Assembly (NCBI GenBank): GCA_028292505.1
Contig: JAQGMF010000034.1
Location: 1 to 54,498 of the forward strand
DNA length: 54,498 nt
From: Rhodocyclales bacterium
GTDB taxonomy: Bacteria; Pseudomonadota; Gammaproteobacteria; Burkholderiales; Rhodocyclaceae
Direction of reading: 5' to 3'
Below are positions 34,296 through 42,656 of the stretch, piece after piece. Both the position numbers and the translations under genes were made by a program. The notes beneath the pieces are model-generated. The model saw only the letters and a list, made by a program, of their open reading frames with translations. It was not told where the DNA came from and made no database searches. Positions within the stretch are counted from its first letter, which is position 1. Every line of letters begins with the position of its first letter.

Positions 34296-34802
34296 CAGGA
34301 AACCTCCGGCAAATCGGCGAACATCCACGCCTGCTCTTCTGTCAGACGGTGCTCTAAAGAATTGAAACTTTCGGGCGGCTGCGAAAATAAAACCGAACTG
34401 CAATAAAACAGGTGGGCGAGCATAGGAGATTTGAGCTGTTGCATCAAGTAAGGTTATCGGCCCCTTGACGCGACTCATCAACGGACTCCAGAAGCAAGTT
34501 AACGGCGGCAAGGGTATTTTCTATAGTGGCAGGGCCGGTCAACAAAGGCCACGCGCAGGCAAGGAAGTGCTTGTGCAACGGGCATGCGAGCGTATAAAGC
34601 GTGGCCAAGCAGCGAGGTACTCTGCAAAGCATTGTGTCGACCCGTAAGGACTCGCATTTTGCGTGTCTTGCCTAAGTTGTTGGTTGACGCCGGGCAGGCA
34701 GCGCGAAGATGCGTCAAGGAATGCAAGAGAATAAAAAATCGGCCCGAAGACAGATTTGTCTTCGGGCCGATTAACACTACATTCAGCGCAAAGCGCCGAG
34801 CC
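34296..34802. other. Intergenic region between two minus-strand genes
   Basis: About 500 bases without a convincing gene. It includes the strong terminator of the gene to the right (34732-34772), an inverted TTGACGC/GCGTCAA pair (34684-34690 and 34711-34717) and the presumed promoter of the 600-aa gene. Short frames at 34444-34632 and 34465-34647 have no ribosome sites or recognisable products. Confidence 0.5.
34732..34772 (-). terminator. Strong intrinsic terminator
   Basis: A 16-bp perfect stem pairs AATCGGCCCGAAGACA (34737-34752) with TGTCTTCGGGCCGATT (34757-34772). On the minus strand the stem is followed by a T-run (the plus-strand A-run at 34733-34738). It lies 30 bases after the stop of the binding-protein gene. 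Confidence 0.9.
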
Positions 34803-36734
34803 TTATTTTGGCGTCAGGAACCACTCTTGCGGCAGTGCGGGTGACGGATTCGGATAGGTAAAGCTCACCAGCATCTGTTCGTAAACATTGTGCAGCCTGA
34901 GGCTGCGAATGGCTGTGTCACTTGGCGAACGAATCACGCCGATGACTTCAAACTCGTCAGCCGCGATATTGAGCATCTCCTTGAACAGCGCATCAGCTTC
35001 CGCAACTGTGCGAGCGCTTTGCCACTTGTCGTAGAGGTCCATACGTTTCTTCATGCTGGCCGGCGGCTCTTCGCCTTGTTTACCGTTGGACAGATACCAT
35101 TGCGTCCAGGGGAGGCTCATGCGTGATTCAAGCGGATGGATGGCCAGAATTGCGCGTGGATTGAAAGTGATGTCCATGCCGCCAGGGATGATGTCTACGC
35201 TGATGTCGTAGTCATTGCGTGTCGCGCGGTCATAGAACAGCGTGCGTTCGGAAGCCTGGACCACCATCTCGATACCAACTTGCGCCCATTGCTTGCGGAT
35301 CAGCTCAAGCGTGTCGATCTGCTGGCTTTGTGCGACCGATACGATCGTATTCAACGAAACACGACCGCCCTCAGGATAGAGCCTGAAACCGTCTGCATCG
35401 CGCTTCGTCAGACCCAACTTGTCAAACAATTGATTGGCTTTTGCCACATCCAGGTTGAGAAATTGGGTGCCGAGGCGCTCGTTGTACCATTTCGACTTCT
35501 TGAGCGGCCCAATCTGCCAGAGCATGCCCTGACCAAGATACACAATGTCGTTAACTTCCTTGCGATCAATGGACAGTGACAGGGCAACGCGGAAATCCTT
35601 GTTACGCAGCAGGTTGCGCAGCTTGGCATTTTTTGTCGACTGGTTCAGCCACAGGCCCGCCGAGTTTGCGCCCGTGCCTGACAGCGCCATCACCTTGTAA
35701 CCCCCCTTAGCGGCGTTTTCAGAGATGACCGGACGATTCTGGATACCGAAAATGTGACGATGCTGGTAATCCAGTTGACCATTGATGGCGGCCAGCACAA
35801 TTGTTTCAACGTCCGAAATCACTTGGAATTGAACGCGGTCAAGGTAGGGTAGTTGCTGCCCCGCGTTGTCGACCTGCCAGAAGTAAGGATTGCGTTCGAG
35901 CACGACGCGGGTTGCATTGCCCCTGTAGGGTTCGACGATGACCCATGGGTCCATCACAGGGCGGTCTACGTTGGCAAAGCGCGCAGGAATTTCGATGTCG
36001 CCGCAATGGTTGCGCATCAACGTCGGCCAGTCCTTGACGTTTTCCTTGGCCATCAGCTCATTGAGCTTCGGGTTGTAAGCCGGATGGAACTGAGAACAGA
36101 ATTTTTTCTGATACAGCGTGGCGTATTGACCATAAGGAATGGCCAATTGCTCAATGAACGACAGGTACGGTCCGCTAAATTTGAATGACACGGTGTAGTC
36201 GTCAATCTTGGTGACTTTAGCGGGCAGGTCCTTGTTGACGTATCCAGAGGGCGTCAGGTTAAAAAATGTCTTGTTGTAGATGAGATCGTTCATGGCGAAC
36301 AGGATGTCATCCGCGGTAAAGGGCGAACCATCGGACCAACGCGCCCCTTTGCGCAGCTTGAAGACAAATTCCGAAGCATCCGGACTAATGGTCCAGCTCT
36401 CTGCCAGATTGGGAATGGCTTTGTTGAAATCCATGTCCCAACGCACAAGGCCTTCAACACCACTAATGCGCAGAATGCTGTTTTGGTCATTACTACTGCG
36501 CATTGCGGTCCGCAGCGTCCCGCCGTAGATGCCCTTGCGCTCGATCGGCGTAATGACTTCAGGTTTTTGCGGCAAGCGTTGTGCAAGTGGCGGTAGCTTG
36601 CCGGCCTTGACTAACGGGTCGAGCATGGGCGCCTGTGTCCAGTTTTGTGTGGCGGCTTGGGCGAGCGGCGCGCACATTACCGACACGGCAAACGCAGCAA
36701 TCATGATGCCGCGTGCAGTGCTTTGAAACTTCAT
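34803..36734 (-). CDS. ABC transporter substrate-binding protein, family 5 (oligopeptide type)
   Basis: Periplasmic binding protein, 643 aa, of the SBP_bac_5 (OppA/DppA-like) family. The signal peptide ends ...MCAPLAQA. Family marks include GLVRWDMDFNKAIPNLAESW, FKLRKGARWSDGSPFTADDI and ALSLSIDRKEVNDIVYLGQG. It is long for the family (typically 500-600 aa). No permease or ATPase gene is next to it, so it must share a transporter encoded elsewhere or serve as a receptor. The ribosome site GGAG is 8 bases ahead. A clear terminator follows. Confidence 0.9.
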   Translation of the reverse strand: MKFQSTARGIMIAAFAVSVMCAPLAQAATQNWTQAPMLDPLVKAGKLPPLAQRLPQKPEVITPIERKGIYGGTLRTAMRSSNDQNSILRISGVEGLVRWDMDFNKAIPNLAESWTISPDASEFVFKLRKGARWSDGSPFTADDILFAMNDLIYNKTFFNLTPSGYVNKDLPAKVTKIDDYTVSFKFSGPYLSFIEQLAIPYGQYATLYQKKFCSQFHPAYNPKLNELMAKENVKDWPTLMRNHCGDIEIPARFANVDRPVMDPWVIVEPYRGNATRVVLERNPYFWQVDNAGQQLPYLDRVQFQVISDVETIVLAAINGQLDYQHRHIFGIQNRPVISENAAKGGYKVMALSGTGANSAGLWLNQSTKNAKLRNLLRNKDFRVALSLSIDRKEVNDIVYLGQGMLWQIGPLKKSKWYNERLGTQFLNLDVAKANQLFDKLGLTKRDADGFRLYPEGGRVSLNTIVSVAQSQQIDTLELIRKQWAQVGIEMVVQASERTLFYDRATRNDYDISVDIIPGGMDITFNPRAILAIHPLESRMSLPWTQWYLSNGKQGEEPPASMKKRMDLYDKWQSARTVAEADALFKEMLNIAADEFEVIGVIRSPSDTAIRSLRLHNVYEQMLVSFTYPNPSPALPQEWFLTPK

Positions 36735-36919
36735 AGTTATGGTCTCCTGATTCGAGGGGGGCCAGACAGGCGCGGAGTGTTCATCCCTACCGGCGACGAA
36801 ACGGTTCTATGCCCAAGTCTGCTGCCTAATGGAAAGTAAAACGTTTGCCTTGCCCTGTCAACAGACGATGACATCGACAAGCTTAGGGAGGAACGGTTTC
36901 AAGCATCGAACGAACAGTC

Positions 36920-36947
36920 AAAAAAGAGGGTCACCGGCGGTGACCCT
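36920..36947 (-). terminator. Intrinsic terminator downstream of degP
   Basis: The stem AGGGTCACC (36927-36935) / GGTGACCCT (36939-36947) is followed on the minus strand by a run of T (plus-strand A-run 36920-36925). It lies about 120 bases after the degP stop on the same strand. Confidence 0.8.
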
Positions 36948-37021
36948 GCAAGACTGCTTCGAGGAGAGGCAGGAATGACAACGAAATAAGAAAAACCGTA
37001 GATGAATCGGTGTTGACGTCG

Positions 37022-37049
37022 GACGAATCGCCGCGCACGGCGATTCGTC
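37022..37049 (-). terminator. Perfect 12-bp hairpin directly after degP
   Basis: GACGAATCGCCG (37022-37033) pairs with CGGCGATTCGTC (37038-37049) around a 4-base loop, 15 bases after the degP stop. There is no T-run on the minus strand, so it more likely protects the mRNA 3' end or helps the second hairpin. Confidence 0.55.
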
Positions 37050-37064
37050 GAAAAATTGCACTAA

Positions 37065-38555
37065 TTAGTCCGTAGGTAGTGCTACGAAAGCCCGACCCTC
37101 GCCGCGCTGGATCAATATCAGCAGCTTGCCGCCCTTGGTGTTGGCAATTTGTTGGCGCAACGCGTCGACCGTCGTCACCGGCTGTCCATTGGCCATCAGG
37201 ATTACGTCGCCCTCGTGCAAGCCCGCTTTTGCGGCTGCGCCGACAGCGCTCTCAAGCACTAAGCCGCCGTCCACATCCAGCCGGCGCGCTTCTTCTGGCT
37301 GTAATGCCCTGACGGATAGGCCCAGTTTGCTTGGCAGCTTTTCCTCCTTACTACTGTCAGGTTTGCTGCCCTTGCCACCGCTCGCTGTGCCAGGCGACGC
37401 GCCCAGCGTCGCCTTGACAGTCAACATTGACTTGTTGCGCCAGACCTTGAGCGTCACTGTATCGCCAGGCGGTCGTTCGCCAATAATGCGAGGCAGATCG
37501 CTCGGGTCATCAATTTTGGTGCCATCAACTTGCATGATGACATCGCCTACCTTGAGACCGGCCTTGTCGGCACCTGAACCCTTGGTTACGTTGGTCACGG
37601 CCGAGCCTTCTGCCTTGTCCAAACCCAAGGATTTAGCAAGATCGGCATCGACTGGTTGGAAAGTGATACCCAGGATGCCGCGAATCACCTTGCCCGTTTT
37701 GAGCAATTGATCCTTCACCTTCATTGCGACATCGATTGGAATTGCCAGCGAAATGCCCGCATAAGAAGCGGCACCGGAATTGTTGATGAGACGCGAATTG
37801 ATGGCAATCACCTCGCCGTTCATATTGAACAGCGGCCCGCCGGAATTGCCCGGATTGATGGCCACATCGGTCTGGATGAAAGGCACAAAACTTTCGTCCG
37901 GCAGGCGACGTGCCTTGGCGCTGATGATGCCGGCCGTGACGGTATTGTCGAGCCCCAGCGGCGAGCCGACCGCAATTACCCATTCACCGACGCGTGATTT
38001 GTCTGGATTGCCCATTTTCAGAAATGGCAGCCCGGTCGCATCGATCTTGATCAGCGCCACATCGGTCCGTTCGTCCGAACCAATGACCTTGGCTTTGAAC
38101 TCGCGCTTGTCGGTGAGCTTGACGATCACCTCATCGGCGCCTTCGACGACGTGATGATTGGTCATCACATAACCATCGCTGGTGATAATGAAACCGGAGC
38201 CAACACCGCGCTGAATGCGGTCCGGACGGTTACGCGGCTGCTGTGGCATGCCTTGGAAGCGGCGAATGAAATCATAAAATGGATCGTCGGCAAACGAGTC
38301 ATCGCCACCTTTCTGCGTGCTGGTAACGCTGATGTTCACTACGGCCGGACCGACCTGTTCAACGAGGTCGGCAAAATTCGGCAAGGTCACGCCGGTTGGT
38401 GCGTTGGGTGCAGCGGCGGCCGAAGCCAGGATGGCGGGCGATGGCGACGTACTGCCCGCATGAGAGCTATTGATGCCTGAATCCTGCAGGCAACCAGCAA
38501 ACGCTACGGCGGCGATACTCGCGACCAGCACACTGCGAGAAAGGGTCCACTGCAT
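37065..38555 (-). CDS. DegP/MucD-type serine protease with lipoprotein signal
   Basis: HtrA-family envelope protease/chaperone, 496 aa. The catalytic triad is H135 (VMTNHHVVEG), D165 (RTDVALIKID) and S238 (NPGNSGGPLF). Two PDZ domains follow, with GILGITFQPVDADLAKSLGL and ...LGLSVRALQPEEARRLDVDG; the second ends at the C-terminus. It degrades misfolded periplasmic proteins. The N-terminus VLVASIAAVAFAGC has a lipobox-like FAGC (C22), so it may be lipid-anchored rather than free. A perfect AAGGAG site lies 8 bases before ATG. It diverges from oxyR, and a CpxR-like box lies about 80 bases upstream. degP, degQ and mucD names are all used for such proteins, so no symbol is assigned. Confidence 0.93.
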   Translation of the reverse strand: MQWTLSRSVLVASIAAVAFAGCLQDSGINSSHAGSTSPSPAILASAAAAPNAPTGVTLPNFADLVEQVGPAVVNISVTSTQKGGDDSFADDPFYDFIRRFQGMPQQPRNRPDRIQRGVGSGFIITSDGYVMTNHHVVEGADEVIVKLTDKREFKAKVIGSDERTDVALIKIDATGLPFLKMGNPDKSRVGEWVIAVGSPLGLDNTVTAGIISAKARRLPDESFVPFIQTDVAINPGNSGGPLFNMNGEVIAINSRLINNSGAASYAGISLAIPIDVAMKVKDQLLKTGKVIRGILGITFQPVDADLAKSLGLDKAEGSAVTNVTKGSGADKAGLKVGDVIMQVDGTKIDDPSDLPRIIGERPPGDTVTLKVWRNKSMLTVKATLGASPGTASGGKGSKPDSSKEEKLPSKLGLSVRALQPEEARRLDVDGGLVLESAVGAAAKAGLHEGDVILMANGQPVTTVDALRQQIANTKGGKLLILIQRGEGRAFVALPTD

Positions 38556-38635
38556 TTGGAGTTCTCCTTATTGGTACAAAGCGAACAAAACGGCACGCAG
38601 GCATGGAGATCAAAGTCTTAGACTGGTTCCAAGGC

Positions 38636-38650
38636 CTTACAAACGCTTAC
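38636..38650 (-). promoter_or_regulatory. CpxR-like tandem box upstream of degP
   Basis: On the minus strand the sequence reads GTAAG-CGTTT-GTAAG, two pentamers separated by 5 bases, matching the CpxR pattern GTAAA-N5-GTAAA at 8 of 10 positions. It is about 80 bases before the degP start, a usual distance for an activator site. In E. coli degP is a Cpx target. The box lies in the shared region with divergent oxyR, about 140 bases from its start. Confidence 0.45.
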
Positions 38651-38786
38651 AAACTGGGGGCGAGGCGCATTTTTTCAACCGTTCTGGTTCTTGTGCGCCG
38701 TTTCATCTCGATGGGCTTTCAGGCAGTGCAACACTACAATCAAGCTTTGGTAATGCTTGCCTTCGTATCGCCTTGGAGCTTTCACC

Positions 38787-39728
38787 ATGACGTTGACTGA
38801 TCTGCGTTACATCGTCGCACTCTCGCAAGAACGCCACTTCGGGCGTGCTGCCGAGAAATGCCACGTCAGCCAGCCGACACTGTCCATCGCCGTCAAAAAG
38901 CTGGAGGACCAGCTCGGCGTAACGCTTTTCGAGCGCAGCGCGGCTGACGTGCAGGTTACGGAAATCGGCCGCCAGATCGTCGCTCAGGCTGAGAATGTAT
39001 TGCGCGAAGCGCACCAGGTTCGCGATATTGCCGAGGCTGGCAAGGATCCGCTGGCAGGTCCGCTACGCCTCGGTGTCATCTACACCATCGGGCCGTATCT
39101 TCTGCCCGCGCTCATTCCCTTGCTTGCCGCGCGTGCTCCCCGCATGCCGTTGGTGATTCAGGAAAACTATACCGCCAGGCTCGCTGAAGCGCTCAAACGC
39201 GGAGAAATCGATGTGGCCATCGTGGCATTGCCGTTCGAAGAGTCGGGCATCGTCGCCCAACCGATATACGACGAGCCTTTCCGTGTCGTTCTACCTGCAG
39301 CCCACGCATGGGCAGAGGCCAAACACATTTCGGCGCAACGTTTGCAGGAAGAGCCTTTGCTGCTGCTTGGCACAGGCAACTGCTTTCGCGACCAGGTGCT
39401 CGCCGCATGCCCGTCGTGTGCACATGGCACGGGCTTACAAAAAACCTTGGAAGGTAGCTCTTTGGAAACCATCCGTCACATGGTTGCCACAGGTTTGGGG
39501 ATCACGGTCTTGCCCAGTACGGCCGCCGATCCTTTGGTGGAAAGCCAGAAGCTGGTGGCGATACGCCACTTTTCCACCCCGGAACCTTCGCGCCGCGTTG
39601 CGCTGGCCTGGCGGGTCACTTATCCGCGGACCAAAGTCATCGATTTATTGCGCAACGCCATATTCGACAGTCATTTGCCTGGCGTCGCGAATTTGCGCAG
39701 TACGCAAGAACTCGCCTTGCAAAGGTGA
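38787..39728 (+). CDS. oxyR: LysR-type hydrogen peroxide sensor OxyR
   Basis: LysR-family activator, 313 aa. The N-terminal helix-turn-helix is GRAAEKCHVSQPTLSIAVKK; the ligand/redox domain follows from about residue 90. The redox pair is C199 and C208 in GNCFRDQVLAAC, the same numbers as in E. coli OxyR, so peroxide sensing by disulfide formation is expected. An extra Cys at 211 (CPSC) is present. ATG 38787 gives the family N-terminus (MTLTDLRYIVALSQERHFGR); GGAG is 9 bases upstream. It stands alone and divergent from the protease gene. No catalase or ahpC gene is nearby. Confidence 0.95.
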   Translation: MTLTDLRYIVALSQERHFGRAAEKCHVSQPTLSIAVKKLEDQLGVTLFERSAADVQVTEIGRQIVAQAENVLREAHQVRDIAEAGKDPLAGPLRLGVIYTIGPYLLPALIPLLAARAPRMPLVIQENYTARLAEALKRGEIDVAIVALPFEESGIVAQPIYDEPFRVVLPAAHAWAEAKHISAQRLQEEPLLLLGTGNCFRDQVLAACPSCAHGTGLQKTLEGSSLETIRHMVATGLGITVLPSTAADPLVESQKLVAIRHFSTPEPSRRVALAWRVTYPRTKVIDLLRNAIFDSHLPGVANLRSTQELALQR

Positions 39729-40002
39729 TTTCTGTATTTCGCACTAATTCTTCTATCGATTCATAGATAAAATTGAATCGACTAACGATGCGACACATAT
39801 CAACTATTTACTTTCTTGGTAAGTGACTGATTAAGAAATGAATTATTTTCGCCGTGCGCGGCACACCGAATTTTTGACGCAGTGCATAAATTAACTTATG
39901 GCTTGATCAAACACTCCGATTGGTAAGCACCTCCGGTAGTCACTAAGATTCAAACAAGCGTGAAAGTAAGCGCTTTGAATAGCAGTGAGAGAGGTAATTA
40001 TC

Positions 40003-40197
40003 ATGACTCCAAGTTTTGAATTTTTCGATGTGGCATCCAGCCGTCGTGCCTATTTCAGCGCGGCAGATCAGGAACGTGCTGGATATATTGCCGAGATTAC
40101 CCACGGCTCCCGTTTCCGGCCCGCAGAGTATGACATTGGCATTGAGCTCAGTGCGGAGAGTGTTTCCGGCCGCTTCATCATGGTTGGCATGAGCTAA
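40003..40197 (+). CDS. Hypothetical 64-aa protein
   Basis: The frame starts with ATG 40003, preceded by AGAGAGG 8 bases upstream. The product MTPSFEFFDVASSRRAYFSA... is Cys-free, aromatic-rich at its start and ends IELSAESVSGRFIMVGMS. I recognise no family. It has no signal peptide. The 270 bases ahead are clearly A/T-rich and give room for a regulated promoter. It is flanked by oxyR (upstream, same strand) and a converging binding-protein gene. Confidence 0.6.
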   Translation: MTPSFEFFDVASSRRAYFSAADQERAGYIAEITHGSRFRPAEYDIGIELSAESVSGRFIMVGMS

Positions 40198-40236
40198 AGC
40201 CGTTGCCCCAATAAAGGAGCCGATAGGCCCACTGCC

Positions 40237-41223
40237 TCAGTTCGCCCTGACTGGCCGGCTCGGACAAAAAGCCTTTTCGCGCTTGCCGGCTGCAGCGCTG
40301 GCGCGGAAAGGATCAAACCATAACTCCTTGCGTTGCAAGGGTGTCTCGGCCGTCAGGAATGGATTGGGTATTTCAAAAATACGCCGCGAGCAAAAGCCAG
40401 CCTGAGTGATGAGATCGCCATGATATTTCATGAACAGGCGATCGAAGGTGCCATCCTTTATTATCATTTCAAAACCAACCTCAATGCGTTTGGCTAAATT
40501 TGGATAGGCTGGCGATACAAAAAAATAACGCGGCAAGGGAAAATAAATAGCAATCGATTTTTCCACCGCGATATTCGGGGCACTCTCTTTACGGCCAGCC
40601 TGCTCCGGAATTGCCTCGTAGATAGCACGCGGAAAATAATCAAACCGATGCGTCATCAACATGGAAAACAAGCCTTCGTAATTATTGCCGGTTTCCATAG
40701 TGAAGCCGCTGGCCGCATATATAGGATAGCTTGACCAGCTGCGGTCGACCCCAAGACGCTTGGCCTTGAGTTGGTCGAGGTTGGTAATCGCGGAGAATAC
40801 GGGCTGATCTTCCTCGTTGATCAAGAAGATACGGTAGGAAGCAATGCCCTTATCGATAGGAATACGAATGACAGGCAATTCGCTTTCCCATTCGGGCTGT
40901 GTTGGCTGCACGGTCACGTTGACCACTTCACCGTGCTTCATCTCGCGCAAAAGGCGCGGCCGCTGCTCAATACGTACATCGGAATATTTAAGCTCGTAGG
41001 GGCCGAACTGATGCTTGGTGCGCTCGAGAATCTCGTGCAGCAGTTGCATCGGATATTCCTTGCGCGAATCGATTGCCGAACTGGGTTGGTCAAAAATGAT
41101 CCGGTCCGAGGCTTGCGCCCGACTCGTCCAGCAAAGCACGCTGATCATTGCCAATAGCCATAGGCAGGCCGGCGAGGATGCGACACGGTACCAAGCTCGA
41201 CATTGAGTCATAACGGTCGCCAT
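40237..41223 (-). CDS. Periplasmic family-3-like solute-binding protein, orphan
   Basis: About 328 aa. A signal peptide with hydrophobic core ACLWLLAMISVLCW ends ...SRAQAS. The mature part resembles amino-acid-type (SBP_bac_3-like) binding proteins: YPMQLLHEILERTK, a hinge ITNLDQLKAKRLGVDRSW, and late VGFEMIIKDGTFDRLFMKYH, the usual C-terminal family pattern. No transporter genes are adjacent, so it may be a sensor or a scavenged domain. Start is uncertain: the open frame reaches TTG 41232; ATG 41223 and ATG 41208 are alternatives. Confidence 0.75.
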   Translation of the reverse strand: MATVMTQCRAWYRVASSPACLWLLAMISVLCWTSRAQASDRIIFDQPSSAIDSRKEYPMQLLHEILERTKHQFGPYELKYSDVRIEQRPRLLREMKHGEVVNVTVQPTQPEWESELPVIRIPIDKGIASYRIFLINEEDQPVFSAITNLDQLKAKRLGVDRSWSSYPIYAASGFTMETGNNYEGLFSMLMTHRFDYFPRAIYEAIPEQAGRKESAPNIAVEKSIAIYFPLPRYFFVSPAYPNLAKRIEVGFEMIIKDGTFDRLFMKYHGDLITQAGFCSRRIFEIPNPFLTAETPLQRKELWFDPFRASAAAGKREKAFCPSRPVRAN

Positions 41224-41297
41224 ATGCTCCAAGAAAACGCGGAATTCTTCGTCGCCGTCATTACCATTTCGTCGAATCTGAATATCGGCAACGGCAG

Positions 41298-41371
41298 TGG
41301 AGCGGGCGAAGGGAATCGAACCCTCAGCTCTTGCTTGGGAAGCAAGGGTATTACCATTATACGACGCCCGC
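41298..41371 (-). tRNA. tRNA-Gly (anticodon CCC)
   Basis: On the minus strand the acceptor stem GCGGGCG pairs with CGCCCGC. There is a D arm GTAT...ATAC, an anticodon stem CTTGC/GCAAG around loop TTCCCAA (anticodon CCC), a T arm with loop TTCGATT, discriminator T and an encoded CCA (41298-41300). All arms fold with no mismatch beyond one G-U. Reads GGG codons. Confidence 0.95.
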
Positions 41372-41383
41372 TTGCTGAACTTG

Positions 41384-41412
41384 ATTGTACGTAACTCTTA
41401 CAACGCGCTCAA
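41384..41412 (-). promoter_or_regulatory. Sigma-70-type promoter of the tRNA-Gly gene
   Basis: On the minus strand, TTGAGC (41412-41407) and TACAAT (41389-41384) are separated by exactly 17 bases. The -10 box ends 12 bases before the tRNA 5' end, so transcription would start about 5 bases upstream of it. Confidence 0.75.
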
Positions 41413-41536
41413 CCATAGATTCGGGCTCGGTCATGTCGGGTGTGTGCTGTAAGAGCCGCTCGTAAAATCTTATTTTGTGCCGGCTGCTGGCCTGATTTTT
41501 GCGACATCTCATCGTTTAAAACAGCTGCAGCGCACT

Positions 41537-42316
41537 ATGAACCCCTGTCTCTTCGCGGCCACCTTCGTGCTTGCCGCCGATCTGCTCATGCCGATTTCCG
41601 CCTTGGCGCAAGGCCGCCCTACGGACCCGGCATTCAATCGCATGGCCAACGCACCTCAAAGTGGTGACGGACACTGGAAAGGGGCCTTTGGGTTTGGCAC
41701 CACAATCAGTCATGGCAACTCGGAATCTACACAGGCGTCCTTGTTGATCGATGCAACGCGTACCTTGCATGACAGCCGTTTTCTCATACACAGTTTGCTC
41801 ATCCGCGGCACAAGCGGGGGTAGCACGACCGTCGACAACGATCTTGCAGAAGCCCGCTACGAGCGAAATTTTGCGAAGGCCTCTTTCGGTTTTGGCGACA
41901 TGACCTTCGAGCGCGACCCGTTCAGGGATCTGGCGCTACGCCAGAGCTATGCGGCTGGCGCGGGCTACAGATTGCTGCGCACCGAAAACCTGCAACTGAA
42001 CGTCTATGGCGGCGTGGCATACACCTTCGAAAACCATGGGGTCGAGGACAATGCTCGTGGCTGGGAACCCATGATAGGCAACGACTTCACCTACAAATTT
42101 TCCGAGACGGCCTCCATCACACAACGTTGGGCAGTGTTTCCTGACACCGTCGGTGGTGGTGGCGTACGTTCGGTTTTTCAGGTCGATCTGAACACCAAGA
42201 TATCGGGGCGCTGGGGCATACAGATTTCCTTGTTGAACAAGTACCGTCAGCACGTTCGTGAACAGGAAAAGAATTTCGACACGATTCTCTTTACCGGCGT
42301 GACAGCGGGTTTCTGA
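41537..42316 (+). CDS. DUF481 outer-membrane protein (YdiY-like)
   Basis: A 259-aa secreted beta-barrel protein. The signal peptide MNPCLFAATFVLAADLLMPI...SALA is followed by GHWKGAFGFGTTISHGNSES and alternating strands (YERNFAKASFGFGDMTFERD, RQSYAAGAGYRLLRTENLQL) ending in TGVTAGF with a C-terminal Phe, the export mark of outer-membrane proteins. DUF481 includes E. coli YdiY, of unknown but acid-related function. ATG 41537 is chosen because it starts the signal peptide; the upstream frame is not coding. Confidence 0.82.
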   Translation: MNPCLFAATFVLAADLLMPISALAQGRPTDPAFNRMANAPQSGDGHWKGAFGFGTTISHGNSESTQASLLIDATRTLHDSRFLIHSLLIRGTSGGSTTVDNDLAEARYERNFAKASFGFGDMTFERDPFRDLALRQSYAAGAGYRLLRTENLQLNVYGGVAYTFENHGVEDNARGWEPMIGNDFTYKFSETASITQRWAVFPDTVGGGGVRSVFQVDLNTKISGRWGIQISLLNKYRQHVREQEKNFDTILFTGVTAGF

Positions 42317-42414
42317 TCTGCCGAGAACATCCTTCCAAGGTGCGATGACAGGGAAGGGCTACTGAGGCCGTGATAAAATTATCGCCACATGCACCGCAGG
42401 CGGTAAGAAACCAC

Positions 42415-42618
42415 ATGTTGCATCTGACCATCAACGGCGAAAGTCGCGCGTTCGCGGACGCGATGAGCCTCCGCGATCTGCTCGGTGAGCTCGCACTGGT
42501 CGGTAAGCGCGTGGCGGTCGAACGCAATGGTCAGATCGTGCCGCGCGGCATGCATGCCGCGACAATCCTGAGCAATGGCGACCAGCTTGAAATTGTCGTC
42601 GCCGTGGGCGGCGGCTAA
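42415..42618 (+). CDS. thiS: Sulfur carrier protein ThiS
   Basis: Ubiquitin-like sulfur carrier, 67 aa, that becomes thiocarboxylated at its C-terminal Gly-Gly (ends VAVGGG) and donates sulfur for the thiamine thiazole. The family pattern [12 protein letters not shown]...[10 protein letters not shown]...[12 protein letters not shown] is clear. The frame extends upstream to GTG 42370, but ATG 42415 gives the family length. thiG follows 38 bases later. Confidence 0.93.
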   Translation: MLHLTINGESRAFADAMSLRDLLGELALVGKRVAVERNGQIVPRGMHAATILSNGDQLEIVVAVGGG

Positions 42619-42656
42619 TGAAGGCCGCAGCAACAAATCAGCATTAGGACAATATC

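Larger units (their letters stand above)
36735..37064. other. Intergenic region downstream of degP
   Basis: These 330 bases hold the promoter region of the binding-protein gene, the two hairpins that follow degP (36920-36947 and 37022-37049) and no gene. Confidence 0.5.

Noticed and set aside
38603..38800. 65-codon frame between degP and oxyR
   Set aside because: It overlaps the oxyR start and a likely control region, and has no ribosome site or recognisable sequence.
40003..40197. PqqA or lasso-peptide precursor
   Set aside because: No conserved Glu-x3-Tyr pair in the right place, no lasso leader pattern and no maturation genes nearby.
42317..42414. TPP riboswitch ahead of thiS
   Set aside because: The conserved CTGAGA and related thi-box segments are absent; the region is only about 100 bases long.
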